Shown here: positions 1-5,830 of the stretch, in pieces | How the letters are laid out: every line of letters begins with the position of its first letter | How positions within the stretch are numbered: position 1 is the first letter of the stretch | Assembly: GCA_004525875.1 (NCBI GenBank) | Contig: SPBQ01000118.1 | Location: forward strand, 1 to 7,194 | DNA length: 7,194 nt | DNA from: Myxococcales bacterium | GTDB lineage: Bacteria > Desulfobacterota_B > Binatia > UBA1149 > SPBQ01 | Direction of reading: 5' to 3' | Translations under genes and position numbers: made by a program | The notes under the pieces: model-generated | What the model saw: the letters and a program-made list of their open reading frames with translations, nothing else | Told to the model about the DNA's origin: nothing | Database searches by the model: none

Positions 1-1308
1 GACGGTCGCGTCGTCGAGGTTGAAGCTGGTCTTCACGCTGTTGAAGAACTTACGTTCCTCTGGGTCTTTGAGGTTGTCGAAAGCGATCTCGACGATGTGC
101 GGCGTCACCTGGATTCCATGGGCCGCGGCATCCCGAGCCCACCGGGCCGCGCTCTCGCGCAGAAGCTCCATGGTCTCGAAGTTGTAGTTGTAGATGCCGA
201 CGCCGGAGATCGCGCTCAGGGTGCGTCCCACCGATGGGGCCCGCGGACTCTTGGCCCAGTCGCGATGGGCGGCCTGCGCGTTGACCACGATCATCAGCAG
301 ATGTCTCGGCACCTCGATTCCACCGGCCTCGGTCAACGTGAAGATTCCGCCAGCCTCGATCGCGTTGTCGATGATGCGCCTCGCGCCGATGTTGTCGGCG
401 ATCCCGCCGTCGACGAGGAAGAGGTAGGGCCTCTTCTCGCTGTCCAGCATCGTCTCTACCATCTGCGCCTGGTGTGCTCGACGTCGCGAGGCGCTGGGGT
501 CGGCGAGGGCTTGGTCGATCCACTGCGGTCGCGGGTATCCGCAGGTTCCGGCCGAGTTCTTGATCACGGTCGGCGTGAAGACGCCGGGCACACTGGAGGA
601 AGCGGTCACTGCCGTCGACACGCGCATCTTCGAGAGGTCGGAGCAGATCATGTTGAATCCCGGCTGCCAGAAGCTGAACACGTGCCCCACGTCCAGATCG
701 GTCGCGTTGATGCTGAGAAGCGGGCCATCGGCTGCTTCGAGGTCGGCGAACGTTTTTCCCCCGAAGAGGTATTTATCGTAGAGATCCGCCGCCATGTCCG
801 TGCGAGTGTAGGACGTGAGCATGATACGGGTCAGCTTGATCGGCCGCAGTAGGTTCACTGCGAGCCGTGCGTCTATGTCGAACTTCAGGAAGCGCTCCTC
901 GTAATCCTCGAAGATCCGGTCGCCGTATAAGCCGTAGTATGCGGCTGTGAAGCTGCCGCCGGACACGGAGCTGATCATACTGACCTGGTCGATCAGGGGC
1001 GTCTTCTCGCCGGCGAGCTTGACCTCGCTGGCACGCAACTCCTTCAGCACGCCGTAGGAGAGGGCCGAGGCACGCGTACCTCCCCCGGAGAACGCCAGGA
1101 CCACACGCAGATCCTGGCCATGATCGATCTTTTTGAACTGGCCGCCGTAGCCGGCGCCACGCTCGTATTGCTCGAGCGGCACGTTCTCCACCCTCGCCGC
1201 CGAGCAGCCGAGCGTCCCGGCCATCAGGACGGCAGTCAGTAGGTCGGCCAATGGGCGGGCCAGCGGGCCAGGTAACGAGCCGCGGCTTCTCAAAACGCCC
1301 ACTCCCAT
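1..1308 (-). CDS. patatin-like phospholipase, probable lipoprotein (C-terminus beyond window)
   Basis: Patatin-family acyl hydrolases cleave acyl esters of phospholipids or neutral lipids with a Ser-Asp dyad. The frame is open for 436 codons and leaves the window at base 1. Counting from ATG 1308, the oxyanion-hole motif SGGGTR lies near residues 74-79. The nucleophile is Ser116 in SSVSGGS, and the catalytic Asp is D300 in VDGGIADN. All three signatures come in family order and spacing. The first Gly of GxSxG is Ser here. The N-terminus has arginines, a hydrophobic stretch (LADLLTAVLMAGTLGC) and then Cys35, which suggests a lipoprotein signal, although Thr at -3 is an imperfect lipobox. The start is uncertain: ATG 1308 lacks a good ribosome site, while TTG 1293 has GGGAG eight bases upstream and would overlap the preceding stop by only two bases. 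It lies directly after the barrel gene, so co-transcription and an envelope location are likely. The family call is firm; the substrate is unknown. Confidence 0.93.
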   Translation of the reverse strand, partial: MGVGVLRSRGSLPGPLARPLADLLTAVLMAGTLGCSAARVENVPLEQYERGAGYGGQFKKIDHGQDLRVVLAFSGGGTRASALSYGVLKELRASEVKLAGEKTPLIDQVSMISSVSGGSFTAAYYGLYGDRIFEDYEERFLKFDIDARLAVNLLRPIKLTRIMLTSYTRTDMAADLYDKYLFGGKTFADLEAADGPLLSINATDLDVGHVFSFWQPGFNMICSDLSKMRVSTAVTASSSVPGVFTPTVIKNSAGTCGYPRPQWIDQALADPSASRRRAHQAQMVETMLDSEKRPYLFLVDGGIADNIGARRIIDNAIEAGGIFTLTEAGGIEVPRHLLMIVVNAQAAHRDWAKSPRAPSVGRTLSAISGVGIYNYNFETMELLRESAARWARDAAAHGIQVTPHIVEIAFDNLKDPEERKFFNSVKTSFNLDDATV

Positions 1309-2144
1309 CCCGCTAGCACGCCGTGCATGAAGAGATCCAGCCCGGTTTCCAGTACAGGCGGGCCTGGGCCCCAGGTCTTCTGGGTCCACAGCATCTTGTA
1401 GCCGAACCAGAGCGTGGAGCGCTTGAAGAACTTGCGGCCGAATGCTGCGTTCAAATTCGAGGAGAAATCGTCGTTGGGGTCGAAGCCTGCCATGTCTGCG
1501 TGCGCGCGAAACCACCACTTGTCGCTCCAGATGCTCTGGTACTCCAGTCCTACGAGCGGCTGCACCCAGTTGTGATCGTCGTCGAACCGCGGTCCGTTTG
1601 CGATGTCCAGGCCGAGCGCGGCCGAGTAGATGCGGGCACCTGCGAGCAGCTCGAGCCGCTCTTTTCCCTTGCCGAACGCGAAGCCGTATTTCGCGTACGT
1701 ATCCGTGATCCAGAAGTTGGCACCGACCCGCGCTTGCTCCCCGTTGCTGAAGGCTGACGTTCCGAGATTGATGTACCAGGTGTTCACATTGAGAACGAGA
1801 TCGCGCCACCGGGCGGCAATGTCCCCCGCCAAGACCATCTGTAGATTTGCAAGCGCGTCGAAGATTGTCAGATCGAGGTCTGCCGAGCGATCGAGCAGGG
1901 TCACGGTTCCCAGCGTGCTCGGTGCGAAGAGGAACGGCGTCACGGCGAGACCCCAGTCGCCATCACGGAAGTCGACCCTCTCCCTTTCTTCCTGCGCGCT
2001 CTTGTCGGGCTCGGCGGCGCGCGCGGAGCGGCCCTGGGATGGAGCTGCGGGATCACGCACGATCGTCCGAGAGTCTCCGCGAGCGGTCTCCGCTGCGAGT
2101 AGGACGACGCATCCGACTGCGATCAAGTGAACTGCGAATCTCAT
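1290..2144 (-). CDS. secreted outer-membrane beta-barrel protein
   Basis: The protein has 284 residues from ATG 2144. This start is chosen because GGTGAGG lies six bases upstream and the signal peptide then begins at once (MRFAVHLIAVGCVVLLAAET, cleavage probably after ARG at residue 23). An upstream ATG at 2159 has no good ribosome site. After a charged Arg/Glu/Asp stretch, the mature part alternates short amphipathic beta strands rich in Trp, Tyr, Phe and Gly. It starts with WGLAVTPFLFAPSTLGTVTL and ends in GVLAGWEWAF. The terminal Phe preceded by alternating aromatic residues matches the C-terminal signal used by the BAM machinery. The WxLxxxPFLFAPxxxGxVT opening resembles a widespread family of uncharacterised outer-membrane proteins of about 250-300 residues. 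No enzyme motif is visible. It precedes and overlaps the patatin gene, so a role in the same envelope process is inferred. Porin, adhesin or assembly functions cannot be told apart. Confidence 0.85.
   Translation of the reverse strand: MRFAVHLIAVGCVVLLAAETARGDSRTIVRDPAAPSQGRSARAAEPDKSAQEERERVDFRDGDWGLAVTPFLFAPSTLGTVTLLDRSADLDLTIFDALANLQMVLAGDIAARWRDLVLNVNTWYINLGTSAFSNGEQARVGANFWITDTYAKYGFAFGKGKERLELLAGARIYSAALGLDIANGPRFDDDHNWVQPLVGLEYQSIWSDKWWFRAHADMAGFDPNDDFSSNLNAAFGRKFFKRSTLWFGYKMLWTQKTWGPGPPVLETGLDLFMHGVLAGWEWAF
1302..1306 (-). promoter_or_regulatory. candidate Shine-Dalgarno GGGAG for an alternative TTG start of the patatin gene
   Basis: GGGAG on the minus strand sits inside the last codons of the upstream barrel gene, eight bases before TTG 1293. 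That TTG overlaps the barrel stop (TGA, 1292-1290) by two bases, a layout typical of translational coupling. It competes with ATG 1308, which lacks a comparable site. N-terminal sequencing or homologue alignment would decide. Confidence 0.35.
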
Positions 2145-2406
2145 TATAGACCTCACCATGGCGACTCGGCTCGAGGAGTCCTTAGCATATCGGCGACTCC
2201 GTTCCACTCATCGCCAGTCGTCGCTGCCCGACCTGTCGGAGGTCCGATCACAGATCGGACAGGGATACGGCTGGTTCGGCCCCGAGGCCTGGCAAGTCTG
2301 CTAGTTCGCCTTCGGCGGTAGATGTGATCGTGCGTGTCCTCGCTCGAGGGACGTCACGGTGGCAACCATCGCTGTAGGGACGGAGGTGCCGTGCAGCGAA
2401 GAGCGC
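2145..2406. other. intergenic region upstream of the barrel gene
   Basis: No coding frame is convincing on either strand here. The stretch includes the leader of the minus-strand barrel gene and a perfect 8-bp inverted repeat at 2242-2260. I could not find a promoter with two good hexamers for the minus-strand operon. TATGCT (within the minus-strand GATATGCTAAG around 2180-2190) is a possible -10, but it has no acceptable -35 at normal spacing. Confidence 0.5.
2242..2260. promoter_or_regulatory. perfect inverted repeat GTCCGATC-ACA-GATCGGAC
   Basis: Two perfect 8-bp arms are separated by three bases. The repeat is nested inside a longer imperfect pairing (CCTGTCGGA around 2232-2240 with TCGGACAGG around 2255-2263), so two alternative hairpins can form. 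No T-run follows on either strand, so a standard intrinsic terminator is unlikely. It lies about 98 bases upstream of the barrel start on the minus strand, where an operator for a dimeric regulator or a leader structure would fit. The function is inferred from position only. Confidence 0.4.
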
Positions 2407-2697
2407 CTACAAGCTGTCCAGCACAGCGCCTTCGCGTCTTGCAGATCGGGGGTCTCGAACCCCTCCGTGAAGCCGGCGTGCCCGTACTTCTCCTGGAGCC
2501 GCTCGAGCTCGCGGCCGACGCGGTCCACTTTGTCTATCGATCGCATGAGGCAAGCAGGTGGACGCGAAACAGGAGGGAAACGACTCGACGGTAGGGATCC
2601 GTGGCGCGCTCCACGCCCCGCCGGGAGAGGGCGTCCGCGCGCGCGGGGCGCCCCATGAGCCCCACTCGGTCAACGCGAAGCTGTAGAGAAGCGGTCG
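2407..2697 (-). pseudogene. frameshifted C-terminal remnant of an adenylate cyclase/ATPase/TPR-type protein
   Basis: The recognisable piece lies between about 2410 and 2545 on the minus strand. It reads LERLQEKYGHAGFTEGF, then ETPDLQDAKAL, and, after removal of two bases (TG at 2423-2422), LDSL and a stop at 2407. The pattern YGxxGFTEGFxTPDLxxAKALLDxL is the characteristic C-terminus of many large bacterial proteins with a class III cyclase or AAA-ATPase domain followed by TPR repeats. Upstream in another frame is an Arg- and Leu-rich helical stretch (VGLMGRPARADALSRRGVER) that ends at a stop (2536-2534). A third frame supplies LLYSFALTE just before it. At least two, probably three, frame changes are therefore needed, and the rest of a protein of more than 1000 residues is missing. 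The family assignment rests on the last ~30 residues only; the upstream pieces may have another origin. Confidence 0.55.
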
Positions 2698-2879
2698 AGG
2701 TTCGCAAGCGGCGGATGCTCGGGTTGAATCGTCTGGAAACCGAACGGCCGGCGAGGTCTCGGCGCGTCTCGCGTTCATGTTGACTTCTAACGGAACGTGG
2801 GATGGTTTTCGGTCGCAATCGACAACGCTCGGCTGCGGCTAGGCGGCGGCGCATACGGTTACCAAGCGAGGTGAATACA
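2698..2879. other. non-coding leader region before the plus-strand outer-membrane gene
   Basis: No supported gene lies here. TTGACT at 2780-2785 resembles a -35 box (five of six), but the hexamer 17 bases downstream (TGGTTT) is a poor -10. A promoter for the plus-strand gene at 2880 is probably somewhere in this stretch but cannot be fixed. AGGTG at 2869-2873 is the ribosome site for that gene. Confidence 0.4.
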
Positions 2880-3935
2880 ATGAGAAACGTGGAACTTGTC
2901 GCACGACGGCCTAAGACTCGCGGCGCGTGTCAGATCGGTCAGGCAATGGCAGCACTGGCAGTGCGGATGCTGGCCACGACGGTTTCGGTGCTCCTCATGA
3001 CACTGCCGCTCCGAGCGCAGGCCGATGAGCCGAGCGCGCCGGTGACATCGGTGCCGCAAGCGGTGGCACAGGCATCTCCTGCTACCGCGGCAGGTACCGG
3101 CTCGGGCTCGACGCCGGCCCACGGTCAGGACGCAAACCTCGCCGAGGTGGGCGCGAAGTTGAGCAATCCGGTGTCGGATGTCTGGGCGCTCTTCACACAA
3201 TTCGGAATCACCACCAGCGAGGGCGACGCCAACCTCGGCGGCAAGCAGGTTGGTGGCAACATGATCTTCCAGCCGATCATGCTCATCCCGCTGTACGGGT
3301 CCGGCAAGGACGAGTGGAAGCTCATCATGCGGCCGACGGTCCCCGTGCTGTTCGGAACGCCTGTCCCCCAAGGCTTCAATGACTTCAACCACGAGACCGG
3401 GCTCGGCGACATAACGTTGCCGTTGGTTGTCACTCCGCCGGCCGGGAATTGGCTGCTGGGACTGGGGCCGACCTTCGTGATTCCGACCTCGACGCGCGAC
3501 GCGTTCGGCAGGCAGCAGTGGGCCGTCGGTCCGACCGGAATCCTCGGCTACAAGACGAAGAAGTGGGTCGCCGGCGTCTTTCCGCAGTACTACTTCGGGA
3601 TTGGATCTCGTGGCGATCAGGGGAGCAAGCCCGACGCGAGCTACATGAATCTACTGTACTTCGCCTTCTACAATCTGCCCGATGCCTGGCAGGTCGGCTT
3701 CAACCCAACCGTTACCTACGATAACAAAGCATCGTCCGGCAATGAGTGGAACGTCCCGATCGGCCTGGTCGTGGCGAAGACGACTTCCATTGGTGGAAGA
3801 CCATGGAAGTTACAGCTCGGCATCGAGTACTCGGTGGTGAGCCAGGAGACGTTCGGCCAGGAGTTCCAGGTGAAGCTGAACGTCATCCCGGTGATCGCGC
3901 CGTTGATCAAGAAGTCACTGTTCGGCGGGGACTGA
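2880..3935 (+). CDS. outer-membrane beta-barrel transporter-like protein ('neuromedin U' family)
   Basis: The protein has 351 residues from ATG 2880. The frame stays open upstream to an ATG at 2802, but GAGGTG eight bases before 2880 supports the later start. The long N-terminus carries a hydrophobic segment (MLATTVSVLLMTLPLRAQA), with cleavage probably after AQA at residue 48. A flexible Ala/Pro/Thr/Gly linker covers residues 49-91. From AKLSNPVSD (92-100) the sequence follows the bacterial family often mislabelled 'neuromedin U', related to MetA-type outer-membrane proteins. Its hallmarks are the NPVSDVWALFTQFG opening, the GNMIFQPIMLIPL strand, HETGLGDITLPLVV (GLGD at 174-177), WLLGLGPTFVIPTST, YKTKKWVAGVFPQYYFG and a late NLPDAWQVGFNPTVTYDN. 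All are alternating strands of a barrel. Substrate and transport direction are unknown. It leads a probable transcription unit with the broken DUF3604 fragment 33 bases downstream. Confidence 0.88.
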   Translation: MRNVELVARRPKTRGACQIGQAMAALAVRMLATTVSVLLMTLPLRAQADEPSAPVTSVPQAVAQASPATAAGTGSGSTPAHGQDANLAEVGAKLSNPVSDVWALFTQFGITTSEGDANLGGKQVGGNMIFQPIMLIPLYGSGKDEWKLIMRPTVPVLFGTPVPQGFNDFNHETGLGDITLPLVVTPPAGNWLLGLGPTFVIPTSTRDAFGRQQWAVGPTGILGYKTKKWVAGVFPQYYFGIGSRGDQGSKPDASYMNLLYFAFYNLPDAWQVGFNPTVTYDNKASSGNEWNVPIGLVVAKTTSIGGRPWKLQLGIEYSVVSQETFGQEFQVKLNVIPVIAPLIKKSLFGGD

Positions 3936-3953
3936 CTCTTGGTAGGCATAGAC

Positions 3954-3962
3954 GGGAGGGAG
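3954..3962 (+). promoter_or_regulatory. strong ribosome-binding site GGGAGGGAG before ATG 3969
   Basis: A purine-rich site ends six bases before ATG 3969. It shows that the short secreted reading frame beginning there was a real translation start, although the frame is now interrupted. Confidence 0.6.
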
Positions 3963-3968
3963 TTCCCC

Positions 3969-4283
3969 ATGCGCAATCCCTACACTTCTCTCTTCGCGTG
4001 CGTCGCGTTCCTCGCGACCCAGACTTGGGCAGCCGACTCGGCCGCCAATCCGGTAAACCGAACCCGTTGAAGAACGTGTACTTCGGTGAGCAGCACCTGC
4101 ACACGGTGAACTCGCCCGACGCCTTCGCCATGGGTATGGTCGGTGATTTCAGTGGGACGTTGAAAGAGTTTCCGCGCCGACGATTTCGTGTTCCATAACT
4201 CGACCAACGCGGCGAAGGTCGAGGTCGTCGAACTCAAGGGCATGAGCGATTTGCCGGATCACTTCAAGAAGGGCGCGAACTGA
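3969..4283 (+). pseudogene. broken secreted DUF3604-type gene, N-terminal remnant with foreign-looking tail
   Basis: ATG 3969 opens a signal peptide (MRNPYTSLFACVAFLATQTW, then AADSAANP) that hits TGA at 4068. In the frame one base back, NPLKNVYFGEQHLHTVNSPD followed by AFAMG is readable. This matches the N-terminus of secreted DUF3604 proteins, where the HxHT pair belongs to a PHP-like metal site. Normal members run to several hundred residues; here the match ends within ~25. The text then continues as MVGDFSGTLKEF. After a one-base change in the TTT run at 4169-4171 it returns to the first frame and ends DDFVFHNSTNAAKVEVVELK...HFKKGAN at TGA 4281-4283. I do not recognise this tail. Two compensating frameshifts plus the missing body argue for decay rather than a single sequencing error. 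The stop overlaps the next ATG (TGATG), so the tail was once the true coupled upstream gene end. Confidence 0.6.
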
Positions 4284-4519
4284 TGAGAGGGTGGAAAAGG
4301 CTCGCGATCGCAGCGGTTACCAGCGTACTCATAGTGGGTGTACTCGAAATCGGAGCGGGGCTCTCGATCCCTGGCATCCAAGGCTTCATCTCGACCGCCG
4401 AGGCCGTCCTCGGGCGTCCGCTGACACCGGTGAGTGTTGCCGGGGTGGCACGCCGCACCGCGCGCAGGAAGCGAGCGACCGGACACCGAGAGTCCAGCAG
4501 ATGCCTCGGTCACGGATAA
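4283..4519 (+). CDS. small secreted or membrane protein with GRPLTPVSVAGVARRT motif
   Basis: The protein has 78 residues. ATG 4283 shares its A with the preceding stop (TGATG), which implies translational coupling to the broken gene upstream. A basic start (MRGWKR) is followed by a hydrophobic helix (LAIAAVTSVLIVGVLEIGAG), so a signal peptide or membrane anchor is likely. Next comes FISTAEAVLGRPLTPVSVAG and then VARRTARR. I recall the (G)RPLTPVSVAGVARRT(T/A)RR ending from short uncharacterised exported proteins of Proteobacteria; their function is unknown to me. After that motif the last ~20 residues are Arg/Ser-rich and irregular, so the original end may have been lost to a frameshift. It could be a functional small protein or part of the same decaying locus. 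Confidence 0.5.
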   Translation: MRGWKRLAIAAVTSVLIVGVLEIGAGLSIPGIQGFISTAEAVLGRPLTPVSVAGVARRTARRKRATGHRESSRCLGHG

Positions 4520-4899
4520 CGCGGATCAGGCGCGTTTCGCGTTCGGGTCGCGGTACTCGGTCAGAGCCCGATAGTAGCGTTACGTAAACTTCGAGGCTCT
4601 GAGCCCTCTCATACGGGAGTTCTTCGGTCGAGTTGTCCCGACTCACCTACCGACGTGCGGGGCGCGACAACTGTTCAGGATTCAGCGTGTAAGTCCACGG
4701 CCTACCCGCCTTGGACGAGCACCGGCCCTCGCCTAGGACAGTCCGAGCAAGGGTAGTGGCGGGCCATCATCATCCCTGCGTCGACGATCTGCGCAAGACG
4801 TTCGGAGAGTCGATCGCGAAGGAGCTGGGCAAACAGCCGGGCTGACGCGTCCGCGCGGGGATCGGGTGGGCCTGCAACAACGCTCGTCAAGAGATAGGA
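4520..4899. other. region without an intact gene; possible gene-tail fragment
   Basis: No complete gene is visible over about 380 bases. In the plus frame ending at TGA around 4846 the last twenty codons read VDDLRKTFGESIAKELGKQP and have G or C at nearly every third position, unlike the ragged sequence before them. This may be the tail of a lost gene. Agttgtc at 4631-4637 and gacaact at 4666-4672 form a short inverted repeat with no T-run. The ribosome site of the VOC gene lies at the right end. Confidence 0.35.
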
Positions 4900-5667
4900 A
4901 TGGTGTCGATGCCCCCGCGTTTCGAGCACATCGCGTTCGCCGTTCACGAGGAAGACTTCCTGGCCTGGGACCGCCTCCTGCGGGGCGGCTTCGGTGGCGC
5001 CGAGGGCATGGGCGGCGACGCCGCCGATCTGGGCTTTCGCGGCGTACAGATTTCCTATCCCTGCGGCGGCATGCTCGAGATCCTCTCGTGGACGGTTCCA
5101 ATCGATCCGGCCAGCCCGATCGTGAGGTATGTGGAGCGCTACGGGCCGCGCGCCGCACTCCACCATCTGACCTTCCTCGTCGACAGCATCGACGCGGCCC
5201 GCGATCAGTGTCGCGATCTCGGTTACCAGTTCATGCAGGGGCGCGAGAACAAGCACTGGAAGGAAATCTATCTACGGGCACCGGTCTTCGAGCCGCCGAA
5301 GATGCTGATCCAGGTTCTCGAGGCCGACAAGGAAGCGCTCAAGAAGGCTGAGGGCGACGCGGTCCGGTCCGACGCCCTCGACCGGACCGTTGCGCCGGCC
5401 GCAGCGGCCACCCGTATCGTCGGCGTGCGCATGGCCTGCTCCGACGTCGAGGCCGCCGTGGCGCTGTTCGGCTCGCTGCTCGGAGCGACGGTGCGCGACT
5501 CGGTGCTTTCCTGGCCGCGCTCGTCGATGACGATCGAGCTGGTCGAGAGCGGCGCCGCCGCGGACAGTCACGTCGTCATCGAGCCGCCTGCCGGCCAAGC
5601 GCCGCAGCATCACCGCGATGCGCCGCCCGCCGCCGCCCGTCTCGTCGGCTTCCCGACAGCGCGCTAG
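4900..5667 (+). CDS. VOC-superfamily protein (glyoxalase/methylmalonyl-CoA epimerase-like)
   Basis: The protein has 255 residues from ATG 4900. ATG 4909 is an equally good start, because AGGA at 4896-4899 is nine bases before it and the domain begins with MPPRFEHIAFAV. Residues 8-141 form a complete VOC unit of two beta-alpha-beta-beta-beta halves: FEHIAFAVHEEDFLAWDRLL, GGMLEILSW, ALHHLTFLVDSIDAARDQC and PPKMLIQVLEAD. Expected metal-ligand positions are filled by His10, Glu60, His88 or His89, and Gln138, where many members have Glu. VOC enzymes use such a divalent-metal site for isomerisation, epimerisation or dioxygenation through enolate intermediates. Residues ~168-235 (RIVGVRMACSDVEAAVALFG and following) begin another VOC half, but the end is low-complexity (PAGQAPQHHRDAPPAAARL) and no partner half follows. 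The family is clear; the reaction is not. No neighbour points to a pathway. Confidence 0.85.
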   Translation: MVSMPPRFEHIAFAVHEEDFLAWDRLLRGGFGGAEGMGGDAADLGFRGVQISYPCGGMLEILSWTVPIDPASPIVRYVERYGPRAALHHLTFLVDSIDAARDQCRDLGYQFMQGRENKHWKEIYLRAPVFEPPKMLIQVLEADKEALKKAEGDAVRSDALDRTVAPAAAATRIVGVRMACSDVEAAVALFGSLLGATVRDSVLSWPRSSMTIELVESGAAADSHVVIEPPAGQAPQHHRDAPPAAARLVGFPTAR

Positions 5668-5673
5668 CAAGTC

Positions 5674-5691
5674 TCCCCCCTATCCGGGGGA
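5674..5691 (+). terminator. possible hairpin TCCCCC-ctatcc-GGGGGA after the VOC gene
   Basis: A perfect 6-bp G:C-rich stem with a six-base loop starts seven bases past the VOC stop. Position and stem suit a transcription end, but no T-run follows, so it is at best an atypical or Rho-assisted terminator. Confidence 0.3.
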
Positions 5692-5751
5692 TGTCGGGCT
5701 ATCGCTCTCAGCTTGCCGGTTTGATCGGTGCGCTTCTGTCCTTCGAAGCCC

Positions 5752-5780
5752 TTTACTCACTTCGGATGTGGGCAGATAAG
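5752..5780 (+). promoter_or_regulatory. candidate sigma-70-type promoter for the secreted mosaic protein
   Basis: TTTACT (5752-5757, four of six to TTGACA) and GATAAG (5775-5780, four of six to TATAAT) are exactly 17 bases apart in the gap after the VOC gene. They lie in a locally AT-richer patch. A start near 5787 would give a leader of about 44 bases. In a high-GC genome this is suggestive only. Confidence 0.33.
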
Positions 5781-5819
5781 AACAGCTGCGTCGTCATATC
5801 CCCCTTCTTTCTAGCCACC

Positions 5820-5824
5820 GGAGG
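5820..5824 (+). promoter_or_regulatory. Shine-Dalgarno GGAGG for the secreted mosaic protein
   Basis: GGAGG lies six bases before ATG 5831. It fixes the start of the long secreted protein and argues against the overlapping short frame from 5691, which has no comparable site and no domain. Confidence 0.65.
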
Positions 5825-5830
5825 TCCCTC

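Noticed and set aside
97..852. Long plus-strand open frame (251 codons)
   Set aside because: It lies opposite the patatin gene, whose three catalytic motifs are on the minus strand. The plus reading has no recognisable domain.
2445..2465. GGGGGTCTCGAACCCCTC resembles a tRNA T-arm
   Set aside because: No acceptor, D or anticodon arm can be placed around it, the loop is not TTCRA-like, and the bases are explained as codons of the cyclase-type remnant on the other strand.
4386..4646. Minus-strand 86-codon frame (MSRDNSTEELPYERAQSLEV...)
   Set aside because: The first half looks protein-like, but half of it is antisense to the small coupled protein, it has no ribosome site that I can see, and I recognise no family.
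4702..5256. Minus-strand open frame of 184 codons with a plausible-looking end (ERLAQIVDAGMMMARHYP)
   Set aside because: Most of it is antisense to the VOC domain, which has clear motifs. The remaining part shows weaker third-position G/C bias than the plus strand.
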